A stretch of DNA of 64,000 nt from a virus. Below are positions 16,885 through 24,764 of this stretch, one piece after another. Numbering within the stretch: position 1 is the stretch's first letter; every line of letters begins with the position of its first letter. The notes beneath the pieces were generated by a model. That model was not told the origin of the DNA, did no database searches, and saw only the letters and a list, made by a program, of their open reading frames with translations. The position numbers were made by a program, and so were the translations under genes. The stretch lies in IMG/VR virus record IMGVR_UViG_3300013132_000026, positions 62,001 to 126,000 of that record, one strand, 5' to 3'.

Positions 16885-17364
16885 ATGAGCGATAAAAACC
16901 AGATAAAAATCGAGGGTTCAGAAGCCGCTCAGATGCGACTCAACGATATTCCCGATGTTTTGAGGCTGGCGACCAAAGCTCAGGCTCAATTCAAACTTTT
17001 CCCGATAGACTCGCCATCAACGATTTTGAGGGAAATATCACTTGTTTTGCAGAAAAACTTTAGAAATTCCGTCATTTTCCACGCAGAAGACGAAGTTGTC
17101 GCTGCGTTCATTTTACGCGCCGAGACGAGCGTTTCGGCAGAACTCGTTTACAGTTTCACGTCGTCGGAAGAGCTTTTGACAGCAGAAATGGCCGAAAAGT
17201 TTAAAAAAACGCTGACAAAACTAGGATTTTTGGTAATAAATGCGAAAATTCAAACTAGCCGTAGAGACCTTGACTCGCTTTTAACGTTTTTAAAAGATGT
17301 TGGTTTCAATGAGATTTCGAGCGAAAACGATGCTTTCGTGTCAATTCGCATCAGAATAGCTTGA
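16885..17364 (+). CDS. Small protein, GNAT-like fold possible
   Basis: A 159-residue soluble protein. Residues 25-60 have the helix-rich start and residues about 65-95 the paired strands (SVIFHAEDEVVAAFILRA, SVSAELVYSFTS) expected of a GNAT core. LLTFLKDVGFNEIS near the end looks like the final GNAT strand. It has no clear acetyl-CoA loop and could be a structural relative. It opens the rightward early operon directly behind a promoter. Confidence 0.55.
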   Translation: MSDKNQIKIEGSEAAQMRLNDIPDVLRLATKAQAQFKLFPIDSPSTILREISLVLQKNFRNSVIFHAEDEVVAAFILRAETSVSAELVYSFTSSEELLTAEMAEKFKKTLTKLGFLVINAKIQTSRRDLDSLLTFLKDVGFNEISSENDAFVSIRIRIA

Positions 17365-17387
17365 CTTTTCGTTAAAAACGATAAGAT
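17361..17387 (+). promoter_or_regulatory. Promoter whose -35 overlaps the upstream stop codon
   Basis: TTGACT (17361-17366) contains the TGA stop of the previous gene. TAAGAT at 17382-17387 leaves 7 nt to the ATG at 17395, so the transcript would be nearly leaderless. The spacer is short (15 nt). Confidence 0.45.
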
Positions 17388-17394
17388 TTGCGGA

Positions 17395-17772
17395 ATGAAG
17401 TTCGACAGGCTCGTTCAGCTTGCCCGCAATCTTGTTATCTACGATAATATCGATTTGCGCTGCCGTCATTTCGCTTTTATCCTCGATAAGAAGCGGATCA
17501 TTGCTATCGGCAAGAACTCAAAAAAGTCTCACCCGATTAACCACAAGTACGGTTACTTCGACGGTTCTGGACTGCACGCCGAAGCGTGCGCAGTTATCAA
17601 GTCGGGTCACATTGACCACTCGAAACACACGCTCGTCACGTTTCGCATCGACCGAAACGATAAGGTCGCGATGGGTAAACCGTGCAAGCATTGCGAAAAA
17701 CTTCTAAAAGATGTTGAATTTAAGAATATTTTCTATTCTAATGAAGAGGGAGAGTTCGTTCGCGCCAAATGA
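17395..17772 (+). CDS. Cytidine/deoxycytidylate deaminase-like protein
   Basis: A 125-residue zinc deaminase. The catalytic pattern is visible as H61-A-E63 in LHAEACAVI and P96-C97-x-x-C100 in GKPCKHCEKLL. Length fits a minimal deaminase domain. The substrate could be a free nucleotide (feeding dUMP/dTMP with NrdAB) or nucleic acid; the sequence does not decide. Its stop overlaps the next start (ATGA). Confidence 0.85.
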   Translation: MKFDRLVQLARNLVIYDNIDLRCRHFAFILDKKRIIAIGKNSKKSHPINHKYGYFDGSGLHAEACAVIKSGHIDHSKHTLVTFRIDRNDKVAMGKPCKHCEKLLKDVEFKNIFYSNEEGEFVRAK

Positions 17773-18758
17773 ATATTTTAATTATCGAAGCTACTAGCAA
17801 ACGCAAGCCGCTTGCAGAAGACTACAGCGACACGTCAATCGTTCACTGCCGCAACAGCATTATCTTAAAGAACGCTCTAGGAGCCGATCTTCTTGACGGG
17901 GAGTACGCACTACCCCAAGTGCTCGAAAAGCAGTATGACGTGATTATATGCGCCTACGCTTCGCCTTATATGCCGCACGTTCCGTACCGCGAGATCATCA
18001 AGAAGAACCCGAAGGCTCGGTACATTTGGCTCGTTAACGATCACGACATCGAAGACAATCAACTTTTGCGTTGGGGCGTCATTGAAATGGGCCTCAAGTA
18101 CGACATGATCTGCAACAATCCGCGAAACGGATATCGGCACTGGATCTTGAACAAGAACATCGCAAATAAGAAATTGAACGACTTTATTGGCGAGTGGCTC
18201 ACGGTAAATCTCAACTCGCTGATCATGGACGACTTTGCTCCCGTAGACTTGACTGCCAAGAGCGGGATCATTTACTACGGTACTTACAGAAAGTGGCGTC
18301 AGAATTCTTTCGAGCGTTTTTTGACAAAAGGAGTTACGCTCTCGGCTTCGAACAAAAATTGGAAAAAATTTCAAGCAATCAATTGCGATTGCAATTACAT
18401 CCCGAAGCTAGAGTGGACAAAGAACAACGAAGATTTACGCAAATATAAATATTCGATATACATGGAAGACGTGCATACTCGCGACAATTATGCCTATCTC
18501 GCAAATCGCTTCTACGAAGGATTAATGGCAGACACGGTCGTGTTGTTCGACTCGGAATGCAAAAACACAATCGAGAAGTGCGGGTACTCGTTGTCCGAGA
18601 ACGTTATCGTCACGCCAGAAAAATTATCGATTGGCTTGACGAACTACGTTGAAACGCTCAACTTTGAAACTGAATTAAACCATCAGCGGTCATTTCTCGT
18701 TAAAGCTTACGGCGAAAAGCGAGACACGATCAACCAAATAAAAGATTTTATTAAATGA
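17769..18758 (+). CDS. Glycosyltransferase-like protein (GT-B type)
   Basis: A 329-residue protein. The N-terminus MNILIIEATSKRK is a Rossmann strand. FIGEWLTVNLNSLI leads to a second-domain start SGIIYYGTYRKWRQNSFERF, and YAYLANRFYEGLMADTVVLFD resembles the nucleotide-sugar-binding helix of GT-B enzymes (R-x-x-E-x-x). Phages use such enzymes to glycosylate DNA bases or virion proteins; the target here is unknown. It sits between the deaminase and small genes, which hints at nucleotide or DNA modification, but that is inference. Confidence 0.65.
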   Translation: MNILIIEATSKRKPLAEDYSDTSIVHCRNSIILKNALGADLLDGEYALPQVLEKQYDVIICAYASPYMPHVPYREIIKKNPKARYIWLVNDHDIEDNQLLRWGVIEMGLKYDMICNNPRNGYRHWILNKNIANKKLNDFIGEWLTVNLNSLIMDDFAPVDLTAKSGIIYYGTYRKWRQNSFERFLTKGVTLSASNKNWKKFQAINCDCNYIPKLEWTKNNEDLRKYKYSIYMEDVHTRDNYAYLANRFYEGLMADTVVLFDSECKNTIEKCGYSLSENVIVTPEKLSIGLTNYVETLNFETELNHQRSFLVKAYGEKRDTINQIKDFIK

Positions 18759-19054
18759 AAGCTACTGTTCGTTTCGTTATCTCAAGCGTCTCGGCGTCCG
18801 AAATCGGCATTGATTTTCGCGAACTCTACGTCGTCGAACTAAACGATTATCAATTCGAAGGAGCCGAAGGTGGACAATATGTGACTTGTAAAATCGTTAA
18901 TACCAATAAATTCGCGCCGTTTCTTCTTGAAATCGCAGAGATTTCTTTCTGCGCCCATTCTTTAGTGATTCGCGCATGGTTCGTTTACAACTTCGAGAAA
19001 GAGAAAGAGTCTCGTTTATTTCGCGGTTCACTAGAAATTCGAGGAATTCACTAA
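18755..19054 (+). CDS. Small hypothetical protein
   Basis: A 99-residue protein, start overlapping the upstream stop (ATGA). It is strand-rich (TVRFVISSVSASEIGIDF, YVTCKIVNTNKFAPFLLEI) and looks like a compact beta fold. Not recognised. Translationally coupled in the early operon. Confidence 0.7.
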   Translation: MKATVRFVISSVSASEIGIDFRELYVVELNDYQFEGAEGGQYVTCKIVNTNKFAPFLLEIAEISFCAHSLVIRAWFVYNFEKEKESRLFRGSLEIRGIH

Positions 19055-19055
19055 T

Positions 19056-19274
19056 ATGAATCGATACGCTATTCTCAAAGATATTATTGTTCAAGCCGAT
19101 TGCCCAATCGAAGACAGGTCTAGCGACCGAGTTGTTTTGCCGAGCGGTGAAGAAATTCCGGTTTACGGAGAAACATTCGACTTGTTCGACGCATCTCTTC
19201 GTTACTGGACAACTGGCAGCGGCTGGGTGTTAAAAATCACCGATAACGACTTACCTTACTTTAAAAAGATTTAA
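19056..19274 (+). CDS. Small hypothetical protein
   Basis: A 72-residue acidic protein starting 2 nt after the upstream stop. Contains SSDRVVLPSGEEIPVYGETFDLF and no recognisable domain. Its tight spacing and coding quality support a real gene. Confidence 0.65.
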   Translation: MNRYAILKDIIVQADCPIEDRSSDRVVLPSGEEIPVYGETFDLFDASLRYWTTGSGWVLKITDNDLPYFKKI

Positions 19275-19275
19275 T

Positions 19276-19932
19276 ATGATAACAAAAGAAGAAAGCGAGA
19301 AAAAAGTTTTTTCCGAATTTTTGCTTGTTAAAAACAGCGCTGAAAAAATTCTTGGCAAAACAATCAAAAACGAAGAGTTTAAACGGGCTATTGCCGACGT
19401 ATCCAAAAAGATTATTGTTTTGGCGCGAAATAAAGAAGATAAAGATAATACGCTAGTCGATGACATAAAAGCGTTTATCGAATTTTTTGACAATTGCAAG
19501 CATCTTCTCAGGAATACTGTTTGGAACGAGATACAAGAAAAGCATCTTAAAATCGAAATTTCTTACGAATCGAAAGCTATTTCGAGTTGGAAAATTCCAA
19601 TCGAAATGATGTTCTCTCATCCAGAGTCGTTCGAGGTCGGTATGCCGACACTAATCGAAAGCTTCGAAGACGTGTTTCTTTATTCGTGTCTCGACCCGTC
19701 TTACCGTCAACGAATCATGCAGGGCGACGATCAAGCGATCAAGATCTTGTACTCTGTATTCCAAAATAACGGGACAAGCAGTTGCTCCGCGATTCAGCTA
19801 ATGATCAAAGAAAATTTCCCCGAGTTTTACGATCACATCACGAAAAAACTCGATGTAATGAAGTTCGAGGAAATTCCCGAGGAATCGAAAGCTAAAAAAG
19901 GGAGAAAACGCAAGCAGGTGAAACACAAATAA
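19276..19932 (+). CDS. Hypothetical helical protein with basic tail
   Basis: A 218-residue, mostly helical protein ending in a lysine/arginine-rich tail (KAKKGRKRKQVKHK) that could contact nucleic acid. The central GMPTLIESFEDVFLYSCLD region has no match I can name. It starts 2 nt after the previous stop. Confidence 0.7.
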   Translation: MITKEESEKKVFSEFLLVKNSAEKILGKTIKNEEFKRAIADVSKKIIVLARNKEDKDNTLVDDIKAFIEFFDNCKHLLRNTVWNEIQEKHLKIEISYESKAISSWKIPIEMMFSHPESFEVGMPTLIESFEDVFLYSCLDPSYRQRIMQGDDQAIKILYSVFQNNGTSSCSAIQLMIKENFPEFYDHITKKLDVMKFEEIPEESKAKKGRKRKQVKHK

Positions 19933-19936
19933 TATT

Positions 19937-20587
19937 GTGCCATATCTAAACGCCAATATTCCCGTTTTCGCGGCCTACGTCAAAAGCGATTTTTTCTACA
20001 ACAACACCAACACAAAGACAGACTATGTTCTTTGCGAAGTGTTTGGAATCACTAGTTTAACGCGACGATGCCTCACGTTTCAAATAATGACCGAGTACGG
20101 ATCGCGACACGACCGAGTGCCGATTCACTATCTCGTTAACGAGCCTGAGCACAGCAATCTTCCGTTAGACTGGCTCCAGCTTTGGGACTGTTTCTCTTAC
20201 AACTTATCGGTTACTCGTTGGGAATATCACAAGAACGCTCAAGTTAAAATTCAATTAAAGAATCATGAATGGATCAAAGGTAAATACTTATTTACAATCG
20301 ATTGGCACGACAATCCCGATGCGGCGTATGGCTACAGCGAGATGGCGGGCGGTCACAAGTGCGGTCACGTCATTTGGGGCGTTTCTGACAAAGACGGGAA
20401 GCCAGTTAACCAACTTTTTTGCCAGCCCAACAACCGTGTCGTCTGGTCGGACGGCGGCGCGTTCATCTCGAAAAAGCTCGAAAAGCCGGATTGGAAAGTC
20501 TTCACGCAAGAGTTTTCGTGCGAAGGCGGCACGAAATGGGTAGCCGAAGATAACTGGGACCATTTTTACCAGTTCAAAGAAGAATGA
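19937..20587 (+). CDS. Conserved phage-type hypothetical protein, GTG start
   Basis: A 216-residue protein starting at GTG, 5 nt after the upstream stop. It has recognisable blocks: LWDCFSYNLSVTRWEY, GKYLFTIDWHDN, YSEMAGGHKCGHVIWG and CQPNNRVVW. I recall related proteins in other phages without known function. The conserved H-K-C-G-H block could bind a metal. Overlaps the next gene by 4 nt. Confidence 0.7.
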   Translation: MPYLNANIPVFAAYVKSDFFYNNTNTKTDYVLCEVFGITSLTRRCLTFQIMTEYGSRHDRVPIHYLVNEPEHSNLPLDWLQLWDCFSYNLSVTRWEYHKNAQVKIQLKNHEWIKGKYLFTIDWHDNPDAAYGYSEMAGGHKCGHVIWGVSDKDGKPVNQLFCQPNNRVVWSDGGAFISKKLEKPDWKVFTQEFSCEGGTKWVAEDNWDHFYQFKEE

Positions 20588-21069
20588 TCGAGGTCCAAAT
20601 AAGTAAAGATATGATCGAAGAGGCTCTGTTCCGAGCCTCGCGAGTTCCCGCTTTGCGCAACTCGGACACTCAGAATCACGGCACGAAAATTGCCGCTCTG
20701 AGCGACTTGATGGTGCAAAAAACTTGGGGCGGCAGGATCGTATCCGACATGAGTTTCGACTTCGACTGGATTTCTCCGAAGCTTTTTTTATTCGAAATTA
20801 AAGCGAAAGAGCGAAACGTTGTGCCGCAACCTTGGCACAACTGCGCCGTTAAAGAGTACAACACTCAGCAGAAGTGCGATTATTACTTGTTTACGAGCAT
20901 CTTTGGTGATTACAGCCGAGGCTGGATTCTAGGCTACGTTTCAAAAGAAGCGTTTTTCAAGCAAGCGAGGTTCTTTGAGAAGGGTCAAATTGACGACGAT
21001 CCTCGCGGAGACAAGTACGTCTTTCCATCTAATTGCTACAATTTAAAAATCGAAGAATTGATCTGTTGA
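20584..21069 (+). CDS. PD-(D/E)XK-like nuclease fold candidate
   Basis: A 161-residue protein. FDFDWISPKLFLFEIKAKER gives a D...E-x-K arrangement on adjacent strands, as in PD-(D/E)XK nucleases, followed by a helix and QQKCDYYLFTSIF. The length suits a minimal catalytic domain. The nuclease role is inferred from this motif only. Its stop codon lies within the next promoter's -35 box. Confidence 0.6.
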   Translation: MIEVQISKDMIEEALFRASRVPALRNSDTQNHGTKIAALSDLMVQKTWGGRIVSDMSFDFDWISPKLFLFEIKAKERNVVPQPWHNCAVKEYNTQQKCDYYLFTSIFGDYSRGWILGYVSKEAFFKQARFFEKGQIDDDPRGDKYVFPSNCYNLKIEELIC

Positions 21070-21094
21070 CAAGCGACGAATTGTCCGATCTTCT
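21066..21094 (+). promoter_or_regulatory. Promoter-like site before the UV endonuclease gene
   Basis: TTGACA (21066-21071) shares its TGA with the upstream stop. A hexamer 17 nt on (TCTTCT) is a poor -10 but sits 6 nt before the ATG, the same geometry as other promoters here. Confidence 0.35.
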
Positions 21095-21100
21095 CAAACC

Positions 21101-22006
21101 ATGAAACTCGCGCTTTGCTGCATCTCTAACATCCTTGCTGAACAAGGTCACAAGTTCCAAACTATGACCTACACACGTTTCGTTTCGCAGTCTCGAAACG
21201 AAGCTTTGCGCGTTTTATCTGAGCGCATTCTCAACAACTTCATCGTTACCGATTTAACGATCAAGCATTGCGCCGATCTCGGCATCGCTGGCTATCGCCT
21301 GTCATCGAGTTTGACTCCAGTCATCGATCACCCCAGCGTTGATCTTCAACTCGAACAGTTGCCCAACTGGTCCGACTTGTCTGCCGCTCTCGACAGCATC
21401 AAACGCACCATCGAGCAGACTGGCGTTCGCATCTCTGCTCACCCCTCCGAATATGTTTCGCTAACTAGCGACTCTCCGACTGTTATCGCGAACAGCACGC
21501 GAGATCTTATTTCGCACGCCAATCTTTTTGATCGCATCGGTTTGCCGAGCGATTATCGCTCACCGCTTAACATTCATTGTCGTCAAGACGGTGACGCGAC
21601 CGTGATCTCGCAGCAGTTCATTAAAAACTTCAACACGTTACCGAGCAACGTTCGCTCTCGCTTAACTCTCGAAGTTAACGACAATGTCGGCGGCACTTGG
21701 ACCGTCGCCAACTTGTTCAAGCACTTCTTCCAGACTAGCGGCATCCCAATTACTTACGATTCGCTTCACCGTTCGCTTTGCAACGACGGCAGTTCCGACG
21801 AGCAAGACTTTTTCTTGGCTCACAAGACTTGGCCTACTGTGCCGCTCTTTCACTACTCTGAAGGCATTGACGGCACGCGCAAGCACGCCGATATGCCTAC
21901 GTCCACGCCTCGTAGCTACGACACCGACGTTTACTTTGACGTAGAACTTAAAAACAAAGATTATGCCATCCTTAAAATCATCAACGATTCAAACAAAATT
22001 AAATAA
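21101..22006 (+). CDS. uvdE: UV damage endonuclease (UvdE family)
   Basis: A 301-residue TIM-barrel DNA repair enzyme that nicks 5' of pyrimidine dimers. Family motifs: GIAGYRLSSSLTP, VRISAHPSEYVSLTS, a conserved NIHC after HANLFDRIG, RLTLEVNDN (metal-ligand glutamate), GIPITYDSLHRSLC and LFHYSEG, with HADM near the end. Length and order are typical. It would let the phage repair its own DNA under UV. The next gene starts 44 nt before its end. Confidence 0.93.
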   Translation: MKLALCCISNILAEQGHKFQTMTYTRFVSQSRNEALRVLSERILNNFIVTDLTIKHCADLGIAGYRLSSSLTPVIDHPSVDLQLEQLPNWSDLSAALDSIKRTIEQTGVRISAHPSEYVSLTSDSPTVIANSTRDLISHANLFDRIGLPSDYRSPLNIHCRQDGDATVISQQFIKNFNTLPSNVRSRLTLEVNDNVGGTWTVANLFKHFFQTSGIPITYDSLHRSLCNDGSSDEQDFFLAHKTWPTVPLFHYSEGIDGTRKHADMPTSTPRSYDTDVYFDVELKNKDYAILKIINDSNKIK

Positions 22007-22307
22007 TGATAAAAATGCGGTTATCGCCGCCCTAAAAAGAAGAAAGATTCGTTTCGCTAGTGATCAGTTTGTCTGCGACAGCGAAGACGGAGAAAAGGGG
22101 TTTGGTTTTACTGTTGTTACCGAACTCGTTACCTCGGTTATCGTTCCCGACTACAGCAAGCGGAAAGTTGGATTTTTAATTTATAACCAGCGAATGGCAG
22201 ATCACCTAGAATCCGAAGGTCTTTCGTCAGAAGAGATCGAAAAGAAGGGTAAAGTCTGGTGCGTGGTGAAAAGTCGCGCAAATTTCCTTAAGATCTTGGG
22301 TTGTTAA
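21963..22307 (+). CDS. Small hypothetical protein overlapping uvdE
   Basis: A 114-residue protein. No later ATG in frame precedes the conserved-looking NAVIAALKRRKIRF, so the overlapping start at 21963 is kept. Contains VVTELVTSVIVPDYSKRKVGFLIYN. Unrecognised. Confidence 0.65.
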   Translation: MPSLKSSTIQTKLNNDKNAVIAALKRRKIRFASDQFVCDSEDGEKGFGFTVVTELVTSVIVPDYSKRKVGFLIYNQRMADHLESEGLSSEEIEKKGKVWCVVKSRANFLKILGC

Positions 22308-22310
22308 CTT

Positions 22311-22550
22311 ATGCGATCTGCCACCATTTTCTCCTCTCCGAACGTCAACGAAGTTTACGCTGCGTACAGCGAGCTTTCGGCGGTGTTTTTAAAGCAATTT
22401 AAATTCCACGCAGAGTTTGGCATTTCTCACAAGACTACCGAAAAAGACTTTTCCCTGAACGCTTACGACTTGAATGCCGTTGAGCAGAAGTTCCTCGAAG
22501 AGAAGGCTTTCGAAATTTCTCAAAAAAAGTTGAAGAAACCTGTTGACTGA
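22311..22550 (+). CDS. Small hypothetical protein
   Basis: A 79-residue protein (MRSATIFSSPNVNEVYAAYS) with a lysine-rich helical C-terminus. No domain recognised. The last codons overlap the -35 box of the rIIA-like gene. Confidence 0.6.
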   Translation: MRSATIFSSPNVNEVYAAYSELSAVFLKQFKFHAEFGISHKTTEKDFSLNAYDLNAVEQKFLEEKAFEISQKKLKKPVD

Positions 22551-22570
22551 TCCGAAAACTGTGGTAAGCT
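22543..22570 (+). promoter_or_regulatory. Promoter of the rIIA-like gene
   Basis: TTGACT (22543-22548) and TAAGCT (22565-22570), spacer 16 nt, with a leader of about 15 nt before the ATG at 22592. Confidence 0.5.
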
Positions 22571-22591
22571 TTGCGTGCAAATCCATTGCTT

Positions 22592-24730
22592 ATGATTATC
22601 AAAGAAGTCCAGCGCAAGGTTGCCCAATCAGACAATTTCAAGAGCGAAATTGCCTCTATCGATCCCGAGGAGATGCGTTACGTTTCCTCGCTGCTTCGCA
22701 ACAACTACTCGAACCCGATCCTCGCGACGGTTCGCGAACTGATCGCCAATGCTTCCGACGCGAACGTTGGCGAGCAAAAGATCGAAGTTCACTGCCCTTC
22801 GTTTTACGCTCCGACGTTCTCGGTTCGTGACTTTGGTGCAGGCTTGAGCGAAGACGATCTCTTTGGTCTCTACACGAAGTACGATCGCAGCACGAAGCGC
22901 AGCGACAATCTCGCAATTGGCGGTTTTGGCATCGGTCGCTTCGCGCCGCTCTCTTACGCCGATTCTTTCACGGTCACGTCGCGCCACAACGGTACGAAGA
23001 CTGTTGTCAATGTTTTCGTTGACGAGCACGGCGACACTCGCTTCACGAAGCTCGCCTCTTCACCGTCGAACGAAGAGAGCGGTTTGGAAGTTTCTGTTGC
23101 GATCAAGGGCGGCGACGAGACTAGCTTCAACGACGCAATCAACGTTTGTGTTGCGTTCTCCTCGAAGCAATTCAAGATCAGCAACGCGCAGTTGTCTCCA
23201 ATCAAGTGGTTGATCCGTTCCGAAAACTGGGGTTTTTACGAGCGCAATCCGCATCATACGGGTTCTTTCGTTGTTATGGGCGGCGTTCCTTATCGCATCG
23301 ACCCAAAGCAGATTTTACCGCTCGTCTCAACTGAGCGTTCTCCGCTGCTTTTCAAGAAGTTTAGCGGCAACGAGCTGACCTTTAATTACGCTCTTTGCGA
23401 GTCTAATTTTATTCTTTTTATGCCGATTGGCTCGGTTGCGATTCACCACTCGCGTGAGCAGTTAGAGTATAACGTTACCACGAAGCGAGTTATTCTCGCG
23501 GCACTCGAACGCGCCTTTGGCGAGATCGGAAACACTTTTCAAGAGAAGCTTGTCGAAAACAAAACGTTCGAAACGTTCGTTGCTAAACTCCACGAAGCGC
23601 AACAAAATTCTTCCCCGCTTCTCCGTCGAGCGGCACGGGCCTGCGTTTTCAAGTTCATCGACGCCAACAATGTTTCTCATGACGTTGAACTCCACAACGT
23701 TGGCAGCGTTGAGTGCGCTTACAAGCGGTCGAGCGTTAGCTCGAACATTCGCTCGGTCAAGCGCGCCGACTTCGACCCGTCAACGTTTATCTTGTCTCAA
23801 ATTACTAGCGTTGCGGTCATCATCGATGACCTACCTAAAAACAAGCGTTTATTCGCTCGTTCGCAGCGTCTCGCTCTTAATGACGGTTCGCTAAAGAATA
23901 TCATTGTCGTTTCCGAGAAAACTGCGCGAAAGATGCTTTACGTTCATCTCCTCGCTGACCGCAAGAGTCGCAATATCTTTTTCGCTTCCGAGATCGTTCC
24001 CTTTGTCGTCGGGAAGAACACTAACAAAGAATCGGCATTTCTTGTTTTCAATGGAAACTCCTACATGACGGTTGCGAATCGTTGCTCTATTCCAGAAGGC
24101 GAAAAGTTTTATTATGTAAAAATGCGCGACCGCAAGAAAATCGTTTCGAAGCTGTTCGCTGGCTCCGTTGATGACGTTCGCGAATTTTGCAGCGTGCTTA
24201 ATGCGCTTAATCGAAAGTTTTTCAATAACCGCTTCCAAAAGGTTTACGGTTTTCTGGAAACCGCAGAAGTGCCAGAAAATGCAGTTCTGATCGATGACGT
24301 TTTAATCCAAAAAATTAACGAACTGTACGGAAAGTTTTCCCCGTATATCTCTGCTGGAAAGTTCTCTATCAGACTGCGCAATATTTTCAACTCTGCACAC
24401 CGCATGAAGGACGTTGCAGAGAATCTTCCCGAGGGTCACAAGATTCGCGAATTTGTCTCTCTGTTCGAAATCGAAAAGAAACTTGAAAAGCTGAGCAAAG
24501 AAGATCAAAGTCTCCTCGATAGTTTCGAATCTGGCATTCACAATTACAGGCACTTGTTCCCGAGGTACGATATGCTGACCGACGAGCAGTCTGCGGCGAC
24601 ACGGCGTTGGCAGGAGTTCTTCTGCTCGAAGTATCCGATGGCAGTCTATGCCGTTGACTCGCACAATTTTACCGCTAGTCGCATCAAGGAAATAGCCGAT
24701 TACATCAATTTTGTGGACAAAAACTCTTGA
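22592..24730 (+). CDS. rIIA-like: rIIA-like GHKL ATPase
   Basis: A 712-residue homologue of T4 rIIA. An in-frame TTG at 22571 is ignored in favour of the ATG at 22592. The GHKL ATP-binding site is complete: E49 and N53 in VRELIANASDANV, VRDFGAGLSEDD, and GGFGIGRFAPLSYADSF. A transducer-like domain follows (VAIHHSREQLEYN). T4 rIIA and rIIB together affect membrane integrity and exclusion by resident prophages. The rIIB-like gene lies directly downstream, so the pair is conserved. Confidence 0.88.
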   Translation: MIIKEVQRKVAQSDNFKSEIASIDPEEMRYVSSLLRNNYSNPILATVRELIANASDANVGEQKIEVHCPSFYAPTFSVRDFGAGLSEDDLFGLYTKYDRSTKRSDNLAIGGFGIGRFAPLSYADSFTVTSRHNGTKTVVNVFVDEHGDTRFTKLASSPSNEESGLEVSVAIKGGDETSFNDAINVCVAFSSKQFKISNAQLSPIKWLIRSENWGFYERNPHHTGSFVVMGGVPYRIDPKQILPLVSTERSPLLFKKFSGNELTFNYALCESNFILFMPIGSVAIHHSREQLEYNVTTKRVILAALERAFGEIGNTFQEKLVENKTFETFVAKLHEAQQNSSPLLRRAARACVFKFIDANNVSHDVELHNVGSVECAYKRSSVSSNIRSVKRADFDPSTFILSQITSVAVIIDDLPKNKRLFARSQRLALNDGSLKNIIVVSEKTARKMLYVHLLADRKSRNIFFASEIVPFVVGKNTNKESAFLVFNGNSYMTVANRCSIPEGEKFYYVKMRDRKKIVSKLFAGSVDDVREFCSVLNALNRKFFNNRFQKVYGFLETAEVPENAVLIDDVLIQKINELYGKFSPYISAGKFSIRLRNIFNSAHRMKDVAENLPEGHKIREFVSLFEIEKKLEKLSKEDQSLLDSFESGIHNYRHLFPRYDMLTDEQSAATRRWQEFFCSKYPMAVYAVDSHNFTASRIKEIADYINFVDKNS

Positions 24731-24764
24731 CAAACAACCAACCATAACCCAACATGGTAAGACC

